In this document: piece after piece, positions 1 through 7,125 of the stretch
How positions within the stretch are numbered: position 1 is the stretch's first letter
How the letters are laid out: each line of letters begins with the position of its first letter
NCBI RefSeq assembly: GCF_004296335.1
Contig: NZ_SGIU01000001.1
Coordinates: 659,290 to 723,289 of the forward strand
Direction: 5' to 3'
DNA from: Flagellimonas allohymeniacidonis
GTDB lineage: Bacteria > Bacteroidota > Bacteroidia > Flavobacteriales > Flavobacteriaceae
DNA length: 64,000 nt
Notes under the pieces: model-generated
What the model saw: only the letters and a program-made list of their open reading frames with translations
Told to the model about the DNA's origin: nothing
Database searches by the model: none
Program-made: the position numbers and the translations under genes

Positions 1-495
1 ATCGATAAAAAAAGACTTTCCAATCTGCGCCCCGGGGTTGATATCAACACCTGTTTGTCGGTGAGCATACTCGGTCATTAGTCGGGGAACCAAAGGAAAT
101 TCTTTTTTATAAAGTTCATGGGCAAGTCGATAAATGGCAATGGCATAAAAACCAGGGTAAGCCATATATACCTCTTGAATGGATAAAGATGCAGGGTCGC
201 AATTAAGAATGGCCTCGGCATCCAAATTTAGATTTTCAAGGACCGATGGGAGTTTGGCAACATAGTTATCCCATAGTTTATGACAAGGTTGCTGAATTTC
301 CCAACAGGCCAAATCCACCAGCCTCCGAAATTTGTTTTCAAGTATATCCAAATTACTGGCTACTGGCGTATTCACATCAAACAGCGTATAAAACAGCAAG
401 TCGGTGAATTCTTCAGTTTCTCTTTTTAACCTATAGTCCAAATAGGGTTGTTTCTTATGACCTTGCAGCTCCTGAATAATTTTTTCCTTATCCAT
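1..495 (-). CDS. cysE: Serine O-acetyltransferase, N-terminal part (cut by window edge)
   Basis: The minus-strand frame opens at an ATG at 495 and runs off the left edge without a stop, so only about 165 N-terminal residues are visible. The end of the visible part reads TGVDINPGAQIGKSFFID, the start of the left-handed beta-helix (hexapeptide repeat) that carries the active site in serine acetyltransferases. It is preceded by the all-helical domain with a YRLAHELY segment typical of CysE. The family transfers acetyl from acetyl-CoA to L-serine in the cytoplasm, the first step of cysteine synthesis. It is divergent from the DUF2461 gene at 591, with about 95 bp between them. The family call is secure; the catalytic half is outside the window. 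Confidence 0.85.
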   Translation of the reverse strand, partial: MDKEKIIQELQGHKKQPYLDYRLKRETEEFTDLLFYTLFDVNTPVASNLDILENKFRRLVDLACWEIQQPCHKLWDNYVAKLPSVLENLNLDAEAILNCDPASLSIQEVYMAYPGFYAIAIYRLAHELYKKEFPLVPRLMTEYAHRQTGVDINPGAQIGKSFFID

Positions 496-541
496 ACTTA
501 AAAGTTAAAGTTTAAAAATAGATAAAACCTTACCACAGCAA

Positions 542-565
542 TAGCTAAATGTATAACTTTAGCTA
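542..565. repeat. Inverted repeat between divergent genes
   Basis: TAGCTAAA at 542-549 is mirrored by TTTAGCTA at 558-565 around an 8-bp spacer. It lies in the 95-bp gap between the divergent cysE and DUF2461 genes. No T-tract follows on either strand, so an operator or 5' leader element is more likely than a terminator. No regulator is identifiable. Confidence 0.35.
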
Positions 566-590
566 AAATATAACACATCAATTCCATCCA

Positions 591-1271
591 GTGAAATCAA
601 CAATAATCTCTAAAAAAGCATTTGATTTTTTAAATAGACTTGCAAAAAACAACAACAGAGACTGGTTTGAGGCCCATAAACCTGAGTTTAAGAAGCTGGA
701 ATCAGAAATCAAGTCTTTTTATGCGCAGGTTCAGGAAAACCTCAATGAGCATGACGATATTGAGAAAATGAAAATGTTCCGAATTTACAGGGATGTTCGC
801 TTTTCAAAGGATAAAACACCGTATAAAGCCCATTTTGCGGGTTCTTTTTCTAGGTTGGGTGCGCATCTTCGTGGGGGCTACTATTTGAGATTGAAGCCTG
901 GCGAAACTTTTTTGGCCACAGGTTTTTGGGAACCCAACAAAGAAGATTTATTCCGAATACGTAAAGAATTTGAAATGGATGCGTCCGATTTCCGAAAGGT
1001 CATTGGCGAAAAATCATTTAAAGCCGTTTGGGGAGAGATTCAGGGAGATGGAGTGAAAACTGCACCCAAGGGTTTTGATAAGGAACATCCAGAAATCGAT
1101 TTAATAAAAAGAAAGCAGTTCATTTTTGTTCGAAACTTTACGGATAAAGAGGTCTTATCAGAAGATTTTATCAATGAAGTGGACAAATCCTTTAAGGCCA
1201 TCCGCCCATTTTTTAATATTATGAGCGATATTTTGACCACCAACCTTAACGGAGAGTCGATTTTAGACTAA
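591..1271 (+). CDS. DUF2461 (TIGR02453) family protein
   Basis: This 226-residue cytoplasmic protein has the DUF2461 hallmarks: an early NNNRDWFEAHK segment (about residues 20-30), then RIYRDVRFSKDKTPYK (about 64-79), an LRGGYYL segment and a C-terminal RPFF motif. The length is normal for the family, whose biochemical function is unknown. The start is GTG at 591; no in-frame ATG fits better because the conserved N-terminal region begins at about residue 10. No Shine-Dalgarno sequence is visible, as usual in Bacteroidota. The last 9 bases overlap the stop region of the convergent gene at 1263-1670. It appears monocistronic. Confidence 0.85.
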   Translation: MKSTIISKKAFDFLNRLAKNNNRDWFEAHKPEFKKLESEIKSFYAQVQENLNEHDDIEKMKMFRIYRDVRFSKDKTPYKAHFAGSFSRLGAHLRGGYYLRLKPGETFLATGFWEPNKEDLFRIRKEFEMDASDFRKVIGEKSFKAVWGEIQGDGVKTAPKGFDKEHPEIDLIKRKQFIFVRNFTDKEVLSEDFINEVDKSFKAIRPFFNIMSDILTTNLNGESILD

Positions 1272-1670
1272 AACCTTTTCCTCGAGCAGCAAAACCTGGT
1301 CTTTGAGCCTTTCAATCACCATATTCATCATGCGTTTGTTAAGGGCCGATGAATTGTTCAGGTATAAATTGTATTCGTCAACTGTGAAATGACCTATGAC
1401 CATTCCCTTTAGGGAATTTCTGAACTTAATGTCTTTCTGAATGGATCGTTCAATGTATTCCAGCTTTTTGTCAGCGGTCAATTCGTAAAAAGTTCCTTTA
1501 TGCTTTCGAATGTAATTTTTAAAAACCTCCAGTAACAGAGCGTTCTGAAACTTGATTATGGGCCTGAGCGTTTTGTTTTGAAACCGCTCATCGGAACTCA
1601 TATTTTCATGTAATCTAGCTTGTGGGATTTCAGGACGGATGTCCGTGAGGCCATTGGATCGAGAATCCAT
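1263..1670 (-). CDS. Conserved hypothetical protein (often annotated glyoxalase in flavobacteria)
   Basis: This 135-residue soluble, charged protein has no signal peptide. Its N-terminal part contains RPEIP, HENMSSDERFQN and RPIIKFQN. I recall proteins of this kind in flavobacterial genomes, sometimes labelled glyoxalase, but I see no vicinal-oxygen-chelate fold signature or metal-ligand pattern supporting that activity. The rest is rich in Lys, Glu and Leu and probably helical. It ends on the opposite strand inside the last codons of the DUF2461 gene (9-bp overlap), so no intrinsic terminator fits between them. The function should be treated as unknown. Confidence 0.6.
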   Translation of the reverse strand: MDSRSNGLTDIRPEIPQARLHENMSSDERFQNKTLRPIIKFQNALLLEVFKNYIRKHKGTFYELTADKKLEYIERSIQKDIKFRNSLKGMVIGHFTVDEYNLYLNNSSALNKRMMNMVIERLKDQVLLLEEKVLV

Positions 1671-1798
1671 ATCGATTAGTTTTAATAAAATTACAGAATC
1701 AACAATTGTGCAAATTTTGAACCCGAGATAGTTTTTAACGATGTTATGAACAGAGTTGGGGAATGCGTAAATTGCTTCGATAAATCAATACTGCCTCA

Positions 1799-2698
1799 AT
1801 GAAGTTTGGAAAAGTAGAACACCCGGAATTAGTGGATTTCACGATTCCCAAAGATCACCCAGATACTGAGATTCTTTTGTCCCCATACAAGAATGGCAAA
1901 CACCCTGAATTTTTTGTGGGCTGTGCGAAATGGAACAGACAAGACCTAAAGAATTTCTACCCTCGGGGAACCAAAGACGAACTGGTGTATTATGCTTCGC
2001 AATTCAACAGTATTGAACTAAATGCCACTTTCTACCGCATTTTTCCTGCGGAACAATACCAAAAATGGTATGACAAAACCCCTGAAGGGTTTAAGTTTTT
2101 TCCAAAGATGACCAATGAAGTGAGTCATTTACGTCGATTGAACGATAAAGTATATGAAATAGCCGACCGCTATTTGGAGGTCACCTCACTGCTAAAGGAA
2201 AAATTGGGAACCATTTTTTTACAAATGCACAACAACTTCAATCCGAAGAACTGGGATAGGGTAGTGCGCTTTGTGGAATATTGGCCCAAGGAGTTTCCAT
2301 TGGCCATGGAGTTTAGGCACACCGACTGGTTCAACGATGAAAAGGTTGCCAATGAATTGTATCATTTGTTGCAGGAAAATAATATTGCCAATGTTTTGGT
2401 CGATACGGCTGGCAGAAGAGATTTAATGCATATGCGGCTCACCAATGATGAGGCGTTTATACGTTACGTGGGAGCCAACCATGAATCTGATTATCCCCGT
2501 TTGGACGATTGGATTGCCCGCTTGGAAAAATGGAAAGAACTCGGCTTGCACAACATCCATTTTTTTGTACATCAAAACTTGGAACTTGAGTCTCCCTTGT
2601 TGTCGGCCTATTTTATAGAAAAGCTCAATAAGCAACTAGATACCAAACTTCACGTTCCACAGACGGTGATTGGAGGTAAAACCCAAACTTTGTTCTAG
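1799..2698 (+). CDS. DUF72 (YecE-like) family protein
   Basis: This 299-residue cytoplasmic protein matches the DUF72 TIM-barrel family. The strongest segments are FFVGCAKWNRQDLKNFYP (about residues 39-56), FNSIELNATFYR (about 69-80), a KFFPKMTNEVSH strand and LAMEFRH near the middle. The molecular function of the family is not established. The start is ATG at 1799, with no Shine-Dalgarno sequence. The stop overlaps the stop of the convergent phosphatidylserine decarboxylase-like gene: the tetranucleotide CTAG at 2695-2698 serves as TAG on both strands. Length is normal and nothing suggests disruption. Confidence 0.85.
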   Translation: MKFGKVEHPELVDFTIPKDHPDTEILLSPYKNGKHPEFFVGCAKWNRQDLKNFYPRGTKDELVYYASQFNSIELNATFYRIFPAEQYQKWYDKTPEGFKFFPKMTNEVSHLRRLNDKVYEIADRYLEVTSLLKEKLGTIFLQMHNNFNPKNWDRVVRFVEYWPKEFPLAMEFRHTDWFNDEKVANELYHLLQENNIANVLVDTAGRRDLMHMRLTNDEAFIRYVGANHESDYPRLDDWIARLEKWKELGLHNIHFFVHQNLELESPLLSAYFIEKLNKQLDTKLHVPQTVIGGKTQTLF

Positions 2699-3546
2699 TA
2701 GGGAATCCCGACCTCTACAAAGGTGTTTTTAGTGTGAAATCTAGGTGATATGGGAGCAGCCATACAACAGGTTGACCCCAGATAGAAGAGGGAAAGCTCT
2801 TGAAGTTTGGACACTTCGCCGCCTATTTCAATTCCGGCAGAAAGCTGAATGGTCCCTACAGCAGGGCCACCAATAATGGAAAGGTGCCAAACTTTGTTGT
2901 TCGCATCTGTGATATCGATATTATAACGTTCGTTTCTAAAAGCTGGAAGGGAAGGATTCTGTTTGTAAATCCAAGGACGCAATATCACCAAATCACCAGG
3001 CACGTGTTGAATTCGTGTTATGGTACCATCGATAGGGGAATGAATTCTATGGTAGTTTTTATTATGCAAAAATACATTCGTGAAGGTGTAATTTTTTGGA
3101 ATATCCCTTTCGGACAATCCAAAAACTGTCGCAACGGAACGAACATCCGATTTTATCTGGACAAACTCGAGGTTCTCAACTTTTTCTTCATCACACAGAA
3201 GTCCCTCACAGGGCCAAACATAATCACTATCATTAGCGGGTAATTCCTTGAATTCACGAATAAAAAAGTCTTGAAAACACTCAAAATCGTTCTTTCCATT
3301 CGGTGGTTTAAACTTTTGTAGATAGTCCTTATCCGAATAGTTCATCCGGATGTAAGGCTCAATGATTTTCTTGGAATATGGTTTATCATAAACAGAACTA
3401 TACCAAGAAGAAAGGCTTCTTTGTAAATTGCTGGGGAGATTCCCCCAGACTTCAACCGATAAAAATTTGTAGAATTTTGCCCTCCATTCGGGCACTTTGA
3501 AAACAGTAAAACTTGGATCCGAATAATATTCCGTAATCGAGTTCAT
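2695..3546 (-). CDS. Phosphatidylserine decarboxylase family protein, divergent
   Basis: This 283-residue protein belongs to the pyruvoyl-dependent phosphatidylserine decarboxylase family. It has the HNKNYHRIHSPIDG segment carrying the conserved His (about residues 161-174) and a C-terminal LGST (256-259), where self-cleavage before Ser258 would give the pyruvoyl group. Oddities: at the place where the family usually has an S/L-P-A-D-G motif with the autoprocessing Asp, this protein reads WPCEG (111-115), so Glu114 replaces Asp; after LGST comes CCMAAP rather than a hydrophobic strand. No membrane segment or signal peptide is obvious. It may be a variant decarboxylase or act on another amino-acid-like substrate. 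A second, exported family member lies at 54706-55854. Confidence 0.75.
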   Translation of the reverse strand: MNSITEYYSDPSFTVFKVPEWRAKFYKFLSVEVWGNLPSNLQRSLSSWYSSVYDKPYSKKIIEPYIRMNYSDKDYLQKFKPPNGKNDFECFQDFFIREFKELPANDSDYVWPCEGLLCDEEKVENLEFVQIKSDVRSVATVFGLSERDIPKNYTFTNVFLHNKNYHRIHSPIDGTITRIQHVPGDLVILRPWIYKQNPSLPAFRNERYNIDITDANNKVWHLSIIGGPAVGTIQLSAGIEIGGEVSKLQELSLFYLGSTCCMAAPISPRFHTKNTFVEVGIPY

Positions 3547-3741
3547 TTTTGGCCGTTGGTATTGATTGACGGTTGAATTTATTGGGATTAATTTTTTTAT
3601 GCCAAAGAATTAAGAAAAGTTTATTTAATGATTAACATTTTTTATAAAAAATGAAATCTTATTGTTAAAACACCTAAGTATTATTCCTGAAATGGTTTAT
3701 ACCTTATTTTTAGCATAATTATCCCCCCTAAATTTTGTCTT

Positions 3742-4152
3742 ATGAGATTTCACACCAGAAAATGGGTAAAGCCCGAGGATTTAAATGCCAATGGCACCTT
3801 GTTCGGAGGTAAGGTACTGGCTTGGATAGATGAGGAAGCGGCACTATACAGCATTGTACAGTTGGAAAGTAAAAAGGTAGTTACCAAATACATATCCGAA
3901 ATTAACTTTATGAGCAACGCCTCTAAAGGCGATATTGTAGAGATTGGAATAGAGGTGGTCAAATTCGGAAATACCTCAATTACTTTGAATTGCGAGGTTC
4001 GTAATAAGATGACCCATGAAAGTATTGTAACCGTTGATAACATTATCATGGTCAATTTGGATGAAAAGGGGAATCCTACTCCACATGGGAAGACCAAGGT
4101 GGAATATGTAAAGGACCGTTTGGCCAAAAAGGAGGAAGAACGCTCTAGTTAA
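3742..4152 (+). CDS. Acyl-CoA thioesterase, hotdog fold (YciA/BACH-like)
   Basis: This 136-residue single-hotdog protein has the motif NANGTLFGGKVLAWIDE (about residues 15-31), which contains the catalytic Asn/Asp region of acyl-CoA thioesterases of the YciA/BFIT-BACH group. YISEINFMSNASKGDIVE follows. The family hydrolyses acyl-CoA to free fatty acid and CoA in the cytoplasm. The charged C-terminus (KKEEERSS) is a short tail. The upstream 195-bp gap with the divergent PSD-like gene should hold its promoter. Its stop overlaps the stop of the convergent dipeptidase gene by 8 bp. Confidence 0.85.
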   Translation: MRFHTRKWVKPEDLNANGTLFGGKVLAWIDEEAALYSIVQLESKKVVTKYISEINFMSNASKGDIVEIGIEVVKFGNTSITLNCEVRNKMTHESIVTVDNIIMVNLDEKGNPTPHGKTKVEYVKDRLAKKEEERSS

Positions 4153-5440
4153 GGGTAGCTGCAATGGCCTGTACTTCGTCTAGGACACGCAATAGATTGC
4201 CCCCCCAAAGCATTTCAATTTGTTCTTCGGTATACCCTCTGTTTACAAGTTCCAAGGTAACATTGAAGGTTTCTGAGGCGTCTTTCCATCCTTCAATTCC
4301 ACCACCTCCATCAAAATCAGAGCTAATGCCCACATGTTCAATACCTATCAGCTCAACCATATAGTCAATATGGTCCACAAAATCGGATACATTTACTGCT
4401 GATGGGGCGTTGGAATCCTTACTTGCTTTTTCATCGGCCAACTTTCTTACAATGGCATAGTTTTTCATAAACTCATTTCGCTGTTGGTCGGTCAATGACC
4501 TAAATTGGGAACGCTCATACCATGCCACTCCCAACGAGTCCGCCACGTTTTGATAAATACTTTTCATATAGGCAGCTCTGGCTTCATGCTTTTCCGTGTT
4601 GAGATAAGCACTAAAGGCCACGGTCTGTACAACACCGCCATTTTCTTTCAATAACATCAATTGCTCATCATCCAAATTCCTACTATGGTCACAAAGGGCC
4701 CGAGCAGAAGAATGAGAGGCGATAATTGGTGCTTTGGACAGGGCAACCATTTGCTTCATGGATTCTTTGGACGGGTGGGAAATATCAATCATCATCCCCA
4801 AACGGTTCATTTCGCCGACCGCTTTCTTCCCCAACTCGCTCAAACCGTTATGGAGCCAAATACTATCTTTTTCCCCTGTATTGGAATCACAGAACTGGCT
4901 ATGGCCATTATGGGAAAGGGAAATGTAGCGAGCTCCTCGTTTTTGGTATTCCTCAAATTTAGTAAGGTCCTCTCCAATGGGATAGGCATTTTCCACACCG
5001 ATCATCGCCACCTTTTTGCCCGCTGCTTGAATACGTTTTACATCATCTGCGGTAAGCGCAAGTTCGATTTGATCTGGGGCATATTCTTCACACAATCTGT
5101 GTATGGCCTCAAACTTTGAAATGGCATTTTCTGATGCTTTTGCGTATCCCTCTGTAGTTAATGAATCTTGACCGGTATAAACAATAAGCCAGGCAACATC
5201 CAAGCCCCCTTCTTTCATTTTGGGGAGGTTCAGCTGTGTATCCAAATTCTGTGTGTAGTTAATACTATCGGTAAAATTCTTCACATTGATATCATCATGT
5301 GTATCAATGGTGATTACACGTTCATGAATGCCTTTCGCCTTTGCCGTAAGGTCTTCGGAGCTGTCGTTGGTGCTATCTGATTTTTTTTCTCCACAAGAAA
5401 ACAACAGAAGGCCAGTAAGTACCAAGAGTATTTTTTTCAT
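4145..5440 (-). CDS. M19 family (renal-type) membrane dipeptidase, lipoprotein
   Basis: This 431-residue protein has an N-terminal lipoprotein signal ending LLLFSC (Cys16). The mature part starts with a Ser/Asp/Glu-rich linker. The M19 zinc-dipeptidase fold is shown by IDTHDD (about 45-50), SLSHNGHSQFCD, MMIDISHPS, APIIASHSSARAL and HVGISSDFDGGGG near the C-terminus, which together supply the metal ligands and substrate pocket. Members cleave dipeptides, including some with D-residues; here the enzyme would act in the periplasm or at the membrane surface. The start is the ATG directly before the signal. It is monocistronic and convergent with the thioesterase gene. Confidence 0.9.
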   Translation of the reverse strand: MKKILLVLTGLLLFSCGEKKSDSTNDSSEDLTAKAKGIHERVITIDTHDDINVKNFTDSINYTQNLDTQLNLPKMKEGGLDVAWLIVYTGQDSLTTEGYAKASENAISKFEAIHRLCEEYAPDQIELALTADDVKRIQAAGKKVAMIGVENAYPIGEDLTKFEEYQKRGARYISLSHNGHSQFCDSNTGEKDSIWLHNGLSELGKKAVGEMNRLGMMIDISHPSKESMKQMVALSKAPIIASHSSARALCDHSRNLDDEQLMLLKENGGVVQTVAFSAYLNTEKHEARAAYMKSIYQNVADSLGVAWYERSQFRSLTDQQRNEFMKNYAIVRKLADEKASKDSNAPSAVNVSDFVDHIDYMVELIGIEHVGISSDFDGGGGIEGWKDASETFNVTLELVNRGYTEEQIEMLWGGNLLRVLDEVQAIAATLN

Positions 5441-5524
5441 ATCACAAAATTATACCTACAAATAAAGCATTTTGACAACAAAATCCGAGAGGTTCCAAAC
5501 AATAAATTGGCTCGGCCCCTATAA

Positions 5525-6343
5525 TTGGACATATTAGGGTCAATCACACTAAGGAAATCTATTTTGGGGACAAGCGAATTGCTACGGTATTTAGAAAAGC
5601 TGGAAATTGGTTTAAGCAGCTTTTCTTATGAAGAATTGACGACTTCTCAAGCGGGAGAGCTCAAAAAATCATTTACGGATTTTAAAAACGACTTGGAAAA
5701 CAAAGTTTTTGGGGTTCCTCCATTGAATGAGCTGGATGCTATTTTTGAAGAAGTGGGCATAAGCAGTCTTCCGAAAGAATCATCTTCCAAAACAGCCACA
5801 CATAAAAGTTTAAAGCCAATTTTCGTACTGTTACAGCAGCTGGAATCCATTTCGATTGATAAAAAGCAGCAAGAACTTTTAAGTAGACTCACAGAGCAAA
5901 TCTACTTCGCATTTACACAATTGAGCACTCCGGACTTATCTGAAAATACCAACCAAATTGAAAGACGTTTGCAGGTTCAGCGCAGGAGCAAAGTAGACCT
6001 ATGTACATTGTGGGAAGAATGTATGCAACAAATGGACCTCCTGGAAGAATTTGTTCGTTTGTACAAGCAAAATGTTTTGGAATTTATTGGGAAAATTAGA
6101 ATCAATCTCCAGAGTCAAAACTATCAAGGGATTGATTTTTCCTGTCAAAAATTAGGTTCTTCCCTTCGGATGCTCAAAACCTTGAGCCTTCTTGAAATTA
6201 CCGAGCAAATGTCTCTGGAATGCAAAAACGACCACGACATCAAACATCTCAAGTTTTTATACGGACAATTTTTGGTTGAATATCCGAAAGTGGAAGAACT
6301 TTTGGACTTGGAACTGGAAATGCTCCGTAAGAAATCCAAATAG
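5525..6343 (+). CDS. Uncharacterised helical protein with degenerate Hpt-like C-terminus
   Basis: This 272-residue soluble protein is strongly helical, charged and without signal or membrane segments. I do not recognise the N-terminal two thirds. About residues 160-265 resemble a histidine phosphotransfer (Hpt) four-helix bundle: a long helix, then FSCQKLGSSLRML, then two more helices. Where Hpt proteins have H-x-x-K-G-S-S/A, this has C207-Q-K-L-G-S-S, so the phosphorylatable His is replaced by Cys and phosphotransfer would be lost. The proposed start is TTG at 5525; no ATG is available near the N-terminus, so the exact start is uncertain. The gene lies 8 bp before the 120-residue gene and is probably co-transcribed with it. 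Confidence 0.6.
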   Translation: MDILGSITLRKSILGTSELLRYLEKLEIGLSSFSYEELTTSQAGELKKSFTDFKNDLENKVFGVPPLNELDAIFEEVGISSLPKESSSKTATHKSLKPIFVLLQQLESISIDKKQQELLSRLTEQIYFAFTQLSTPDLSENTNQIERRLQVQRRSKVDLCTLWEECMQQMDLLEEFVRLYKQNVLEFIGKIRINLQSQNYQGIDFSCQKLGSSLRMLKTLSLLEITEQMSLECKNDHDIKHLKFLYGQFLVEYPKVEELLDLELEMLRKKSK

Positions 6344-6351
6344 TTGCCATT

Positions 6352-6714
6352 ATGGTGATAGAAGAATCTTTACCAGCCTATCATAACAGTATTTTTTTTC
6401 AACTGTTCAACCATGCCTCTGATGTAGATTCAAAGTTGATTCTGCTAGATCAGGTTTTAGAGCTTGGTGAAGAGCAGGATATTCCCTTATTGGAAGAGTT
6501 GGAAAGTACATCGGAACTCAAAGTAAGTAACCGGGCCTATGAAGTAAAACTTGAGCTTTTAGCGAGGATGAATCCAGACAATGTCAGTGACGAGGACAAA
6601 TTGCCCATGAACCTGTGCTTTTTGTATGAGGAGTTTGAAATACGACCTGCCAAAGTGGACAATGATCCAGACATTGATTTTGATCTTTCTTTGGAAATTT
6701 TGTCCGATGATTGA
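6352..6714 (+). CDS. Uncharacterised acidic 120-residue protein
   Basis: This small acidic protein is predicted to be mostly helical. Residues about 10-70 look like one or two HEAT-like helical hairpins (segments SKLILLDQVLELGEEQDIP and AYEVKLELLARMN), followed by an Asp-rich tail. No signal peptide, membrane helix or catalytic motif is seen. I recall similar short proteins in flavobacteria but know no function. It starts at ATG 8 bp after the stop of the pseudo-Hpt gene, which argues for one transcript. Two microprotein genes follow 130 bp downstream on the same strand, separated by a palindrome at 6765-6780. Confidence 0.6.
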   Translation: MVIEESLPAYHNSIFFQLFNHASDVDSKLILLDQVLELGEEQDIPLLEELESTSELKVSNRAYEVKLELLARMNPDNVSDEDKLPMNLCFLYEEFEIRPAKVDNDPDIDFDLSLEILSDD

Positions 6715-6764
6715 AAAGATGACAAAAAACAATGATGGTTTCACAACGAAATAGCAGAAATTCA

Positions 6765-6780
6765 CCACAATTAATTGTGG
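6765..6780. promoter_or_regulatory. Perfect 16-bp palindrome upstream of microprotein genes
   Basis: CCACAATTAATTGTGG is a perfect inverted repeat. No T-tract follows, so it does not look like an intrinsic terminator. Six bases downstream is TAATCTTTC (6786-6794), similar to the flavobacterial -7 element (TAnnTTTG), so the palindrome would lie at or just upstream of a promoter for the small ORF at 6847. It could be an operator for a dimeric regulator. The binding protein is unknown. Confidence 0.4.
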
Positions 6781-6846
6781 GTACATAATCTTTCTACTAG
6801 GTTTACGTTAATATCAATAACCCAAACAATAAACCGTCCTAATATT

Positions 6847-6945
6847 ATGTTATACGATACCTACGGAGAAGAATACTTGGCATTTCTTCAAGAACTAAAT
6901 GAAATTTTGAGCATCAACGAACTTGTAGAGCTCGATTACCTATAG
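6847..6945 (+). CDS. Microprotein 1 of a tandem paralogous pair (32 residues)
   Basis: An ATG at 6847 opens a 32-codon frame ending in TAG. The product is acidic with an amphipathic helix of the form EYLAFLQELNEIL. It aligns without gaps over 23 residues with the next ORF (6973-7080): Tyr, Phe, Gln, Leu-Asn, Leu, Leu and the final Tyr are shared at equal spacing. That conservation between neighbours is the main reason to believe both are translated. No signal peptide or membrane segment is seen. A promoter-like TAATCTTTC and a palindrome lie upstream, and a terminator follows the second ORF, so the pair forms a small transcription unit. The family is unknown to me. Confidence 0.5.
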   Translation: MLYDTYGEEYLAFLQELNEILSINELVELDYL

Positions 6946-6972
6946 AAAAGAATAACTCCCAAACTTTGTCCA

Positions 6973-7080
6973 ATGAAAAATCAAAACTCGGAAAACACAG
7001 CATACGTGAATTTTATTCAGAACCTAAACAAAATGCTGAACGAAATAAACATCACCCAGCTGAATTACCCCAATAGCTAA
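6973..7080 (+). CDS. Microprotein 2 of a tandem paralogous pair (35 residues)
   Basis: An ATG at 6973 opens a 35-codon frame ending in TAA at 7080. It lies 27 bp after the stop of microprotein 1. The core AYVNFIQNLNKML matches EYLAFLQELNEIL of the first ORF, and the tail ends LNY where the first ends LDY. The N-terminus is polar and Asn-rich. Ten bases after the stop a strong hairpin terminator (7089-7120) closes the unit. The spacing, similarity and terminator support a real two-gene unit. No function can be assigned; a short helical peptide that binds a partner protein is one possibility. Confidence 0.5.
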   Translation: MKNQNSENTAYVNFIQNLNKMLNEINITQLNYPNS

Positions 7081-7088
7081 ATAAAACC

Positions 7089-7120
7089 AAGGGCATCAAA
7101 TCGATGCCCTTTTCTTTTTT
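7089..7120 (+). terminator. Rho-independent terminator
   Basis: GGGCATC (7091-7097) pairs with GATGCCC (7103-7109) around a 5-base loop, with an extra A-T pair at the base, followed by TTTTCTTTTTT. It closes the microprotein unit on the plus strand. It lies only a few bases beyond the stop of the convergent sigma-factor gene (7126) and could influence its 3' end too. Confidence 0.85.
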
Positions 7121-7125
7121 CCAAT

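Noticed and set aside
2800..3243. 147-codon open frame on the plus strand
   Set aside because: It lies wholly antisense inside the PSD-like gene, has low-complexity composition without a domain, and has no independent promoter.
4661..5119. 152-codon plus-strand frame
   Set aside because: Antisense to the M19 dipeptidase, with a composition typical of frame shadows; the dipeptidase has full family motifs.
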